Origin: Ptychodera flava
Lineage: Eukaryota; Hemichordata; Enteropneusta; Ptychoderidae
Reading direction: 5' to 3'
Length of the DNA stretch: 64,000 nucleotides
Assembly (NCBI RefSeq): GCF_041260155.1
Contig: NC_091941.1
Span: 19,849,747-19,913,746, forward strand
The notes below the pieces were generated by a model. The model was not told where the DNA came from. It ran no database searches and saw only the letters and a program-made list of their open reading frames with translations. The position numbers and the translations under genes are program-made. Below are positions 1-10,900 of this stretch, piece by piece (position 1 is the stretch's first letter; every line of letters begins with the position of its first letter).

Positions 1-127
1 GGGCAAAGAATGACATCTAAATTTCTTCTGAGTGTTGCTCTGTTGGCCAGCAGCAGACGACATTTTAAGTCCCAGTTGTAGTCTGTAGGTCGGCCAAGAT
101 GTATAGGAAACAAGGAGATTTACCTAC

Positions 128-1285
128 CTTGTCGTTAATCTCCGCAGAAAACCACGAAACAATGACCACATTAACGGTAGTGCTGACTATCCAGTAACAG
201 TGCAGAATCAAGGGAACGGCGCTGTCCAGTCTCAAAAACAAAACTTGGTACAAGAGGAATATGGCCAGTGGAATGTTTGTCAAATACGCGATGAACGTGA
301 GTGATGAGAAAATATCGTCTACGATAGCAACAGCTTCGCATAGGTGGTGGTGCCACAGACGGAATTCTTCTATTTCCCTCGCATATCCGCAGTTGCGTAT
401 TATGTTGTTAGTGAAATCCTGGAACAACTTTTTGAATTGCTTGATGATTGCCAGCGATACAACGATGAAAAATATGATCGGGAAGAGCCAGGCAGCTGTA
501 CTATATGCATGAAATACTAAAAGTCCGAGAGCTACTTTGTAAGAACTCCAGGGCGATGCAAACACTTGGACATAGTTTGGAATAGTCGGACTCAAACTGA
601 CATATCCAGTTGCCGCTATGTTTATAAAGATGAGAACCCAGCATATGCCAGATAAAATAAATAACCTCTTTCGTAGATATTTTTTATCCAGTCTGTCATG
701 AATCGTTCTAATCTTTGTGCCGTCACAGAATAAATGCCAGTGGAGTAGGAACTTCGGGAGTTTGGAGACGCGTCTGCAAGCCAGGTAAATGATGGTGGCG
801 TTGCAAGAGCATTGAAAAATCCACGTCCCATGGACAATCTTCAAATAGAGCTCTAACTCCGTGTCGAAATTCCAGAATCCTGGGATGTAACGCAGGAAAT
901 ACATCCAGAGGCAACAGGTGACAAAAAGATGGTAAAGGCTCCACAAACTACATCTGACTTTACCCAAACGGCACCGGTTGCCATGGTCGACATCGGCTAT
1001 GAAGGGACCCTTGACCGCGACTCCAGACTGCAGTATGGGCTCATGAAACAGGCCGCAGATTTTCATGCTGTTGATGAGTGGCTGGAGCGCGCGATATAAA
1101 GGAATGTCGTTGGCTATGTAAAGATTTTCGTCAGAACCGCCTCCATTGCCGTTGACGTCGTTATCGTCTTCGTGCAGACTTGAAATTTCACATCGCCTCA
1201 CTAAACGCTCCAATTGTGTCTCATTTTCAATGTCAATGCGGGAGTTTTCCCTGTCTTCTGTCTGGGTTACTTTGGTTTGAAACAT
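128..1285 (-). CDS. Gustatory receptor-like (Grl) 7-TM protein, first coding exon, gene cut by window edge
   Basis: The exon encodes 386 codons from an ATG at 1283-1285 and ends at a clean donor (AAG then gtaggt, reading down from 128). Reading past it adds only about 20 unrelated residues before a stop, so the last exon lies off the left edge. Residues 1-60 are acidic and Gly/Asn-rich. A segment near residues 66-82 (LQPLINSMKICGLF) resembles the N-terminal motif of insect gustatory receptors. Six hydrophobic segments follow at about 113-136, 150-170, 207-230, 252-282, 324-352 and 356-380. The seventh helix, with the family's conserved C-terminal motif, would be in the missing exon. This layout fits the gustatory receptor/Grl superfamily of 7-TM ligand-gated channels. 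The ligand is unknown; in non-insect animals a developmental rather than taste role has been proposed for some members. Assignment rests on topology and motif only. Confidence 0.75.
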
Positions 1286-4132
1286 GCTACTTTTGAATTA
1301 CAGCGGAATGGTGCAAGTGGCGCTCCGTCAAGTTATTCACTTCTACTAACCTGCTCTTTCACAAGGTAGATATTTTCATTTGATACGACGTCATAATTCG
1401 TGACGTCAACACTCTGAGTGTCCCACAGATTGAGTTACAGAATCAATATACCATAATCCCAACTATTGAATGACAAATCTCGTGTAACTGTAGTCTTCAG
1501 AATAGTGAAATTTCACGAAATAATCCCTCTACGCTTCATGAAATCTTGGGCACAATCGATCAATTATATTGCGTGTCTGATGGTCTGAGTACCACACGGT
1601 CCCTCACTTCATTGAAATTCACCGTAACGGTTTATCAATCATCGAAATCTATCTTTCATCATTAGGGTCGTAGTAATTTCAATGAGTTTCATATTCAGAT
1701 GGTTAACAACGACAGCATGCACAAATAGGAGGCTTAGATATCTTCTCTTCTAGGATTATCGATGAAAAAGTCTGTTTCCTTGCTACTTCATTTGAACAAG
1801 CAGCTCGTGGCAAATTGCGCTTGGATTAGCAGAACAAAGACGTGAATTCTTCCATTGTTTTGAAAATCCGTCGCATATCCCTTGACGTATATATTAAGAG
1901 TACTATACCGTCACACAGGCTCGTTATCAGTTCCCTAGATAGTGCGTTCGGTGAAATTTACTTTTCAATATCCTTCCCTACCTACATCAGAAATGTAATT
2001 TTCTTGAAATTTTTGTCGTCTTATCAAGAATGGCGAACAAAAAGAAGATCAGTAAAAACTAAATTCCGCAGAAAACTGAGTCGTAATGTCTTGATTGTTT
2101 TCAAACAAAGGATTTTATTTGGAAAAGTGTATTTTCCTTTTCTTTCAAAGGTTGTCTTGTAATACATCTGCGTCAGAAATTCGTCGTCCACAGATTAAGG
2201 GCATTGATCAATATTGCCTTGACAACACATTCAAGACATTTTGCATAGCATGGCAGTCGTAGATGTAGAATATATCTGAGTTTTTAATGGTTCAGTCATG
2301 TGAAGTTGTCACAACCGACAAAAGGCACTGCTATTATATGCTGGACTGCGATTAACTTGAAGGTGCCGACATCGTAAAAAATGTATTAGATTAGCTTTGT
2401 GTACAAAACTATTCCTCACAATATTTCAGAGTTGTTAAATGTGGCTGACATGCCATATACTATATCAGGGTAGTAGTGATAGACAGGATTTCAGTACTTG
2501 GATTAGACCTGTAAACCTTATATCTTAGGATTAATTTGAGTTTCACTTTATCTAAAAATTACATCGATCACAGCATTGATGACATCAGCAAACCATATAG
2601 ATTTAGTGAATGGTATTGTACCTACTATGTCCTTTCGACCAACTTTTCCCACATAGTATTTTGAAGAATCTGAGAGGAATGTTTTAGGACTCAAAGCTGA
2701 TGACTTACCAGTTAAGGTAACCTCTTCCAGATACCATTCAAGGGTATAGTGACATAATTCTTCAGGTTACAAGCATTGTTCATTAAATTGGTTATCAAAT
2801 GTGCCAAATTAAGAACCGAGGAGAGTATGATGCATTGTTTGGGGTTAGTATAAAGACAGACGATGCAGTGACCTTTTGCTTAAATATCGATGTCAATGTC
2901 AATGAGGATTAGAATGACGTAAATGTTCATTTCATAGAGACTCTGAACATTTATTGGCCAGTGAAACATCGAATCAGATACAAAAACTATCACATCAGTG
3001 TGATAAATCCTAAATGAATCGTTGTAATGGAAATCAGCCAATTTCAAGAGATTTTAAATGAGGATTTTAAATATTATTATTAGAGAGATGGACATTAGAC
3101 ATAGCGCTGAGTGATTTGAAAGACCTTGAAATTTTTGATAATCTTGGGAAATGCAGAATCAGGGAAAAGCTTTCATTTTGTATACAGTAACGATGACACA
3201 CTAAGACTGAAACCACGCTTTGTGTATGCGCAAATCCAACATATCGGCCTCACATCACAGACAAATGCCATCAACGTCCGACTTGGTAGATAGGGAGAGA
3301 ACAGCTCGTTAACGACTTTCAAATGAGAGAAGGGTCCTATAAAGTGTGGCACTGCATTTATGACGAGGTAATTTGAGAAAGATTACGACTAGGCAAATGA
3401 TAAATCTAAGTTTAAGATTAGAGTGCTTGAGGGCAACGAAGACGGGCGTAATTGAGTCCCTTTTCAAATAAACACCTTGTTTAGACTAATAGTTTTAGGC
3501 TGGCTACAGGCATGTTATTGAAGGAAAATTTATTCTATCCTTAACGCTTGACCGTTTAAGCTAGCTACGTTGCTAGTCCATCTTGCGAAGGCTGTGTGTA
3601 TCCAACAATGCCTGGGCCAACTTTTCGAGAAAACTAACACAGTAAAATTTTCAGCTTTTCACTTTCATTCATTTCGAATGTTTTCTGCGGATCCACATTC
3701 CTCACTTCTCAACTATCACATTTCTAGTCTCATTAACGTCAACTAGTCACCTAACAATATGTCGCTAATTTAGTGCAGGCAACAAGATCGTACTTGGATA
3801 TAATCGTAATAATATATGCCTGTTCAACCAACATTTCCATAACGTTCTCATCTTCAAAGTCATAATCCGAGACCATATCGAGAAAGCTTGTTTACTTTTC
3901 CAACTCCTTCATTGGTTTTCTCACCCCCAACCCCCACCCCAGTTATAAAACTTTGTACTATGAACATCAGAGCTTTATATTCCTTCAAGGGTAGACTTTC
4001 AAGGGGAAATCATCATTTTATGGAAAATCTCGATATAATTTGTATTTTCTGTCGTCTTGAAGCTTTCCTCCCAAACGGATTAATTGTAAATCAATAAGCT
4101 TATCTATACAGAAAGTTTAGTGAGTGTACAGC
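1286..4132. other. Upstream region of the Grl gene; no gene recognised
   Basis: No exon with convincing splice sites was found. The first 150 bases upstream of the Grl start and a short block at about 2145-2200 recur in diverged form near 6175-6320 and 6710-6765, so part of this sequence belongs to a segmental duplication. A plus-strand open stretch at 1842-2162 lacks family resemblance and an ATG start and is treated as chance. Confidence 0.5.
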
Positions 4133-4361
4133 AAGGGATACAGTCGTCGGAACTGCGCTCAAAGGCCGTATGGGACCAATACGACCAATGAAAGCACTAT
4201 CCATTTATTGATAAAAGTTAAAACATGTCTGTCATAATCTACATCCTATAATTTAGATTTTACAGCTGTGATGATGAGGTGCATCTAGATATCGTACACG
4301 AAATGTATTGTTTGTAAACAAGAAACTCGCACAGGCGCAGTTCCGACGACTGTTTCCCTTT
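4133..4361. mobile_element. Short inverted-repeat element (MITE-like), about 230 bp
   Basis: The ends are inverted copies of one another: the left end carries CAGTCGTCGGAACTGCGC after AAGGGATA, and the right end carries its complement before TTTCCCTT. The match covers about 26 bases with one or two mismatches. The interior has no open frame. This is the form of a non-autonomous DNA transposon. I could not fix a target-site duplication, so the superfamily is undetermined. Confidence 0.7.
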
Positions 4362-5847
4362 AATTCTGTTTTGGTTGAACAGTTGACAGGGTCACAACCA
4401 GTTTCAGTCTCTCATTGTCTCTAGACCTGGTCGAACATCATGTTTCGGGGTACTTCAAGTGCGCATGCACCCACCCAGATAATCTACTCATTTTTCCTTA
4501 CGGCTGTCTTTGCATCTTGAATTGTATCAACAACGTGAAGTACGTGGCGAATATACCAACAACCTGAAAATGAACATGGTATGTAGTTATGTGACAGTGA
4601 ACACACATTTGATAAGCACCCTGTTAAATGGAGCACTAGTAATTAGTCGATAAGGGCGGCCTTCAATTTTCTTAGGTCCGTTGGATTTCTTTCATCTTAA
4701 TTGATGATAATGACCTTATCTTGATAATGAGCATATGTGTCATTGTCAAGTTGTGTCATTTTTAGCTCCCACAGCACTCTAGGGAGCTTACCCTATACCA
4801 ATGTCTATTTGTCTCTGTGTCTGTCATCGATATCTCACATACGGCTGAAGAGATTGACTCGAAATTCGGCACACTGTTGAATTTTTTAAGTGGCTAGAAT
4901 TCGCTACGTTTTGGTATACTTTCAGTTTCAGCACAAACTTCAAGACGCTTGACTTGATCTCATACATATAAAACCGCCGAATACGATCAGGATAGTTCCA
5001 AAGATAGACGATTGTGCAAACAGCAATCAGTGGAGGAGGAATTAGGAAATGAAAGATTGAAGTTATGCTGCTGAAGTTTGATTTACTGCCATGAATAGCT
5101 TAAAAGTATATGTTTCCTGACCATAGTTTGGAAATGACTAGATTTGAAGTTTCAGCCGTGTATACGGTAGTACTCACCGCCATCGGCCAGGTACGATAGA
5201 GGGCGCATCTTCTGCAGACCACAAAATATTTGAAATACATTAAAATTCAGTTCTCTTGTAATTTGATGACATCATTACCTCAAGGTCCGACTTCTCATGT
5301 TTTGTATTACTTAGTGCCTGGAGCTATTACCAGCGAATTAATAAAGCCGGAATTATGTTTTCATCTCACAACATATTTCAACATTTAAAATGAAATGGTG
5401 ACTTTTTTTAATAAATTACCTGAAAAGCTGAATCATTAGCCGGGTCACGTATCTGAAGGAAATGAACAATTCTCAACAGTGAGTGGCTCTGCAATGGCGA
5501 AGTCGTTAAGAATTGTACAAACACCTTGGTGTTTGTAAACGTGATCATACCATGTGAAAATGTCACACAGCCTACAGAAGCTCTTCGATCTTGCCTCCCA
5601 TGATAAAAATTAATGAGCGGTAGGTAATTACTAGAGATATTCGAATTTCTTTAATTAAAGTTTCCAGACACTGATCAGGCTTTTTACAGTCCTGTTGTAC
5701 GTATCAGATAACTGTATTATGATTAATTTTCATTGGGGTTTAATTTAATTTAACTATTTTGGTGTTATAGACATTTTCAGTGAGAGTTGTATTCATGGAT
5801 TTTGCTGTCAAAAACAGAATCTTGTTATATAACTTTTTCACGAGGAT
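4362..5847. other. Intergenic DNA with a fragment of a dispersed repeat
   Basis: No coding exon was recognised. Around 4763-4870 the text (TTTTTAGCTCCCACAG, then GGGAGCTTACCC) looks like the start of a dispersed repeat seen in many marine invertebrate genomes; similar starts occur near 49995, 56775 and 61815 in this window. The rest shows nothing I can name. Confidence 0.4.
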
Positions 5848-6097
5848 TTAAGGTAGTATTCGCCTCGAAAGTGAAAGACTGAAAGTTTTGCTGAAACTTT
5901 TCTCTAGGAATATTTCAACAATTAAAATCGGGGGTCACCATGCACTGATTTTGGTACCAGAGAAACAAATTACCCGAGATTTACCGATATTTGAAATTCA
6001 AAATTGCCGCTATCTCTGTGTTAACTCTATCGGGAAATATCAAATTTTCGATTTTCGAAAAACTAAAGAGGGTAAAAAGTTTTCTTTACACCAAACC
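5848..6097 (+). mobile_element. TTAA-ended inverted-repeat element, family 1, truncated copy
   Basis: It starts at TTAAGGTAGTATTCGCCTCG and follows the consensus of the copies at 38368 and 52890 (the AGAAACAAATTACCC and TTTCGAAAAACTAA blocks are shared). It stops matching near 6097, before the expected right terminus, where duplicated Grl-like sequence begins. It is therefore a broken copy joined to another duplication. Confidence 0.65.
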
Positions 6098-6104
6098 TTC
6101 CGAT

Positions 6105-6320
6105 TGCATTCCGTTTCCAATGTCAATTGGGGATTTTTCCGCACCTTCTGTCTGGCTTACTTTAGTTTGAAACGTGCTGTTTTTGAATTTTAGAGGAAAA
6201 GTACGACTCAGTTATACGCCCCGTCGAGTTATTCCCTTCTTGTGACCTGCTCCAACAAAATATGTATTTTCAGCGGATACGACGTCGTAATCCATGACAT
6301 CGGCACTATGAGCATCCCTA
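6105..6320 (-). pseudogene. Decayed duplicate of the Grl gene 5' end
   Basis: This stretch aligns with 1225-1440, covering the first codons and the upstream flank of the Grl gene. Read on the minus strand from 6175, the frame gives TFQTKVSQTE, against MFQTKVTQTE in the intact gene. The start codon has become ACG. The frame continues with scattered substitutions and meets a stop after about 29 codons, where the sequence runs into the truncated element at 5848-6097. None of the membrane segments is present. It is a non-functional fragment left by a segmental duplication with an offset of about 4.9 kb. Confidence 0.7.
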
Positions 6321-7675
6321 TAATATTGTACAACGGTATCACTAAAACATAATCTCGGCTATAGAAATGTCTTTAATTCTCATGTAACATGTATGTGGAA
6401 TTCAGACATCATCAGTTAATCCAAATTAACTTTCACTAATTGAGTCTTTATATTTTGTCTTTTATTTACTAATTGAGTCTTTATAATTGCACTGACCATT
6501 TGCAAGTACCAGAAATCTTCGATGTCTTCTGTTCTTGCATCATTCCATAAAAAGAACTTGACAAAAATCTGAAATATTTGTCTTATTCTAAAGAATAACA
6601 AAATGAAGGTGCAGTACAAACTGCACACCGTATAAAACTTAGTGATGATTTTTTTAATAGTCTTAAAAGAGAATATTTTGATTTTGGATGGTATTGTTTG
6701 CTTGCATTCCTAAAAGATTGTTGTAATACTTTTGCGTCCGAAATTTCAAGTTGACGACGACAACGCTCTTGTTGTTTCCCAAGAGAAACAGTGCTGTTAA
6801 ATATGGCCACCGTAATCTCATCTACAAATGCACCAGCGTGCTGGCGAGATCAAGTTTCGGCTGAACAAATTTGGGCCAGGGGCAAAACGTCAAAATCCGG
6901 TGAGTTTGTTTTGACGTGACGAGGGAAAAGTGAGTAATCTATATTTTCTGCTTTCCATGGGTTGCTAGTAGCCTGCACTGGCACTAAGTAAATAATTGTC
7001 TGACAGCGATGGATTTTGTTTTCATTGCCTGTCAGGAATATCGACTTTTTGTATCAATATATGATCCCCAGCTAGATGAATATTTTTTCTATTTCAACTG
7101 CTTAAAATCCAGTTGATATTTGGATTAATCATAGACCCTCGAGAAAAACGGGACAGGAATCTGCTGTTGTTTCTTTGTACGATCGATCTTGGAATATAGT
7201 AAGTGTATTTGCCAAGAGGTCCCCGACAACAATACTTCGTACTTACATTTAATCTCATTAACGATCAAAACTGACCTTGTGCAAATGTACACTATGCTCG
7301 TGTATGGCACGTTCCGAGTAATGACTTAAAGATTTTTTAGGGTTTTTTGATACCAGTCATGGTGAATTTTCTGATAACAATGAAGATCAAGCTTTGGATC
7401 CTAGCTGAAGCCAACAGGAAAACACAAGATGTCTATGGATTAAAACATGGCCCAATACCTATTTTAATTTTTTTTTCATTCAAAGAAGACTAAGGGAGGG
7501 GGGGAATTCACAGAACAGAAAATGTAAGTTTTATTTCTTTTTTCAATAATTTTATTGAGAAGACGTGACTATATTAAAGCCACCTGAACCTTACATCAAA
7601 AACGTGATATTCTTCAACGAGACACTGCAAGGTTAGAAATACCCACAACATACATGATATATGTAAATATGTAAA
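6321..7675. other. Intergenic DNA; partial duplication of 1.4-2.5 kb, no gene recognised
   Basis: Short blocks resemble the region upstream of the Grl gene: TTGTAATACTTTTGCGTC near 6720 matches the text near 2155, and GCTGTTAAATATGGC near 6790 resembles text near 2440. Open frames here are short and without family resemblance. Confidence 0.4.
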
Positions 7676-7681
7676 TTTATT
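7676..7681 (-). terminator. Candidate polyadenylation signal for the C2orf73-like gene
   Basis: The plus strand reads TTTATT, which is AATAAA on the minus strand, about 240 bases beyond the stop codon at 7919-7921. A second possible signal (TTTATT near 7724) is closer. Position is the only evidence. Confidence 0.4.
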
Positions 7682-7918
7682 CCATGGCGAGTATCTCTAA
7701 AAGAGAGAGTTTGTTTGCCGTTTTTATTTGATATTGTCCAAAGAAACTTCACGACTGGCACTATAAATTCAAACAAGCAAGTGCCTCACACTTCAACAGG
7801 GCCAGGTCAAGTTCAAGGTTCAATGTTCAAGGTCGAAGTCAAATTGGCACTGTTCATCACTCTTTGACCTTTTTGTTTTTACATCCATGTCTTTGTTTCT
7901 CTTTCTCCTGTCAAGATG

Positions 7919-10900
7919 TCACTCTACAGGAGGCAGGACTGTGGTTGTCTGTCCTATGCCACCCATGTTGTTCACTTGGCCCCCACCACTTGGTGGCGGT
8001 ACAGATGATGAGTCCATGGGGGCAAGTTGTGTCTGTGAATTGAGATCCTGACCATGAGATGGAATTATTGAGGTGGACGTTTTCCTGGATGACGCTGATG
8101 ACCTTTGACCTTGTGGGGGAGTAACGGGATGAAGAATGTCCCAAACAAAACTGCCGTGACGCTGAAACCAAACAGAAGCATGACATTGATGTTATTAAAA
8201 TGATAATGAAATTAAAAGATACATGCAGTAATCAAGAAAGTGTGGAAGCCTATTAGGGCCACATGTTTTTTTCATTTGATTTTCGCAGTTTCTTTTATTT
8301 GGTTTCCATGCATTTTTAAAAATTTTGTTTCTGTTTTACTTTCTTTTTCATGCAGTTTCTTTTATTTTGTGTATATTCTTTTATTTTGTTACTATTTTTA
8401 GTAACTTTCTTTTCATGGGTATTTTTTTTGTTTGGTTTTTGTGAGTATTCTTTATTTGGTTTTAGTGAGTTTTATTTTATATGGCATTTGATAATCTATG
8501 AAATAGATTTCAAAGTGTCAGACCCCCATTAGCATATGAACTTGAGAGATGGTGTTAGGAATTGTGGCCAACGTTTTCCAAAGTGCAAGGTATAAAGAGG
8601 TGACTTCAAAAGTCGAACGTATGATGAAAATTTTCAATCCTTAAGTTTTCTGACAACCCTCACCTCCTAAAAAATTTAATCGGGTTATATTGAAACATCA
8701 TTGGTACATAAATATCCTGTTTGTTTAAGTCAGTGTAACTGCAACATCAAAGTATACAATGCAAGATCCGAGGTACATGAATATTCCACATTGATTAAGG
8801 GTCATTAGCATAGAATTTTAATACCGAAACAATGCTCATTAATGTAATCTGCATATTTGAATAGCATTATACCTCGCATCTTGCACTAATAGCATCAAAG
8901 AGGTCAAAATTTCTACACAATGTAATTATGAACAACAATAACAGGAAAGTGGAATTTTCTGCTTTCACGGCGTTAAAGACAAAAGATCTACCTCAAGTAC
9001 ATCCTTTCAAACTACATTTAGACTTTGTTCATCCGTCTTTTGTCTTTTGTCATACTTGTGCTAACTTTTGCTGTATTATGACAGTTTTACCATCCTTTCA
9101 CATGATGCATATAATGAAGTAAAGAAAAGTTGGTCAAGTTACATCATTTTGATCAGTCTGACCAGTGACCTTTCACCCTAGCTTGATGGACACACAGCTT
9201 ATGCTAAAATGCATTGAAGGTAATGGTAATAGCTGTACCATCCAGTCATTCACACAAATTGATTGCATATCCTTCTCTCACCTTTCCTCTTATAGGATTA
9301 TTGGTACTGTGTCTGCTATCATACTGGTGTTCATACGAAATCTTTTCCACCAGTAGCCTTGGTCCCCTCTTGGAATGTAGATGGTTTATTGGAACTGTGG
9401 AAAACATGGAAAAGTCAAAAATAGGTTACAGCAATGAGATGATTTATGATATCAAGGAAGTAATTGTTTCGTTATTCAAAAATAGAGTCTTTCATATTTT
9501 CAACTATGTAGAATAACTGTCACTCGTTGAATATTTTCGGCAGGATAAATTAAATGGTCATACTTCACTGGATAATTCTGCCCTTCTGTTTTGTCTGAAT
9601 CCCAAAGGTGAAGGTGTTTTGATCCGTACAATTTCTTGTTTCATTGTAATTTTAGTTCAGTCAATAAAGCTCCCTAACTCACTTCTATTCCCACAGGTGT
9701 TGAAATATTGAGAATTCACCGGCGAAACAGTTTACAACTCTCCTGACAGAGTGCAGTGAGGCAGAGTGGTTCTGGGACAATATTATCATCATAGATTGTA
9801 ATTCGCATCGTCACAATTCTGTGTTGCAATTCTATCAATTTGCGGTCACGTGGTATATGCATCATTTTACGCTGATACATTCAAAGAGCAAGTTACCAGT
9901 CTACAGATTCTGAAACCATTAACCAGTTAACAGTTCAGAAACACTGTTGACTGCAAGCATGCTCACACTCTAGAATGCACACAGAAGATGGCAGTGTTGT
10001 CTGCACTTAGATGAGTCATGATAGGTGAGGAACTTCTCGATTTTTTGGCCAGAAAATTGGACAAGGTGTGTTTCAAAACACATATTGGGTAATACATATG
10101 TTTGTTATCCCTCGGGTAATAAAAGTATGCTGTTACCCTCATGACTAGTCAATATAGTTCAATAGTTCAACCTTGGTTCTGTCAATGAGTTCTTTCAAAT
10201 AGATATACATTTCGTACTGGATAATGAAGTCACGTATTTCTGCTCAACCCTGGCAAATACTTACCTATGCCATGTGCAGCGTGAATATTGGGATTACACC
10301 CGTGTCTTGTTAAACCTGACGGTTTGGACTCGGAACTATACTGGAAGTCCTTTCTCATGGTAGAATCGTCCCTGTAAGGCGGTTTCTTTAACGGTTCGTT
10401 CGATGTCCTTGATGGCCACCAGTCATTCTGTTCGTGTCGTGTGGTTTTAGTGCCCACATAGCAGATAGGTTCATTCAACAATGCAACATCTTGTCTCAGA
10501 AAGCCGACATCTCCCGGGTGTGGATTGTTTTTCCGAGCGGGTGACAGGGGTCTCCTGGATAACTGCCGTCTCTGCCTACCCTGATGTGTTGCGCTGTAGT
10601 GGCTTTGTCCTGTGGAGACTGGGTCATCACTGTCTGTGTTGAACACTCTTCGAGAATCCGGGCTTCAAGTTGTAAAAATAAGTGGACAAGAAAACTTATC
10701 ATCAGATTCAGAAAAGCGTACTAATTAAGAAACGAAAAGTGTTGATCGAAAAATTATGAAAAGACATGTTTCTATTGCTCAGTCATTCAGGGTGAACATA
10801 AACATATTTGACCACAACCCAAGATATTAAGAAGTTACTGTTAGTCTCCAATACCTACTGGTGTGTTTTGATAAAACACATTAACAAAAAGAAAATATGT

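Noticed and set aside
1842..2162. 106-codon plus-strand frame upstream of the Grl gene
   Set aside because: It has no ATG start, no splice context and no family resemblance; the translation looks like random AT-rich sequence.
7911..8186. 91-codon minus-strand frame over the last exon of the C2orf73-like gene
   Set aside because: This is a shadow frame. The frame that joins exon 3 in phase and reads RHGSFVWDILHP is a different one ending at 7919.
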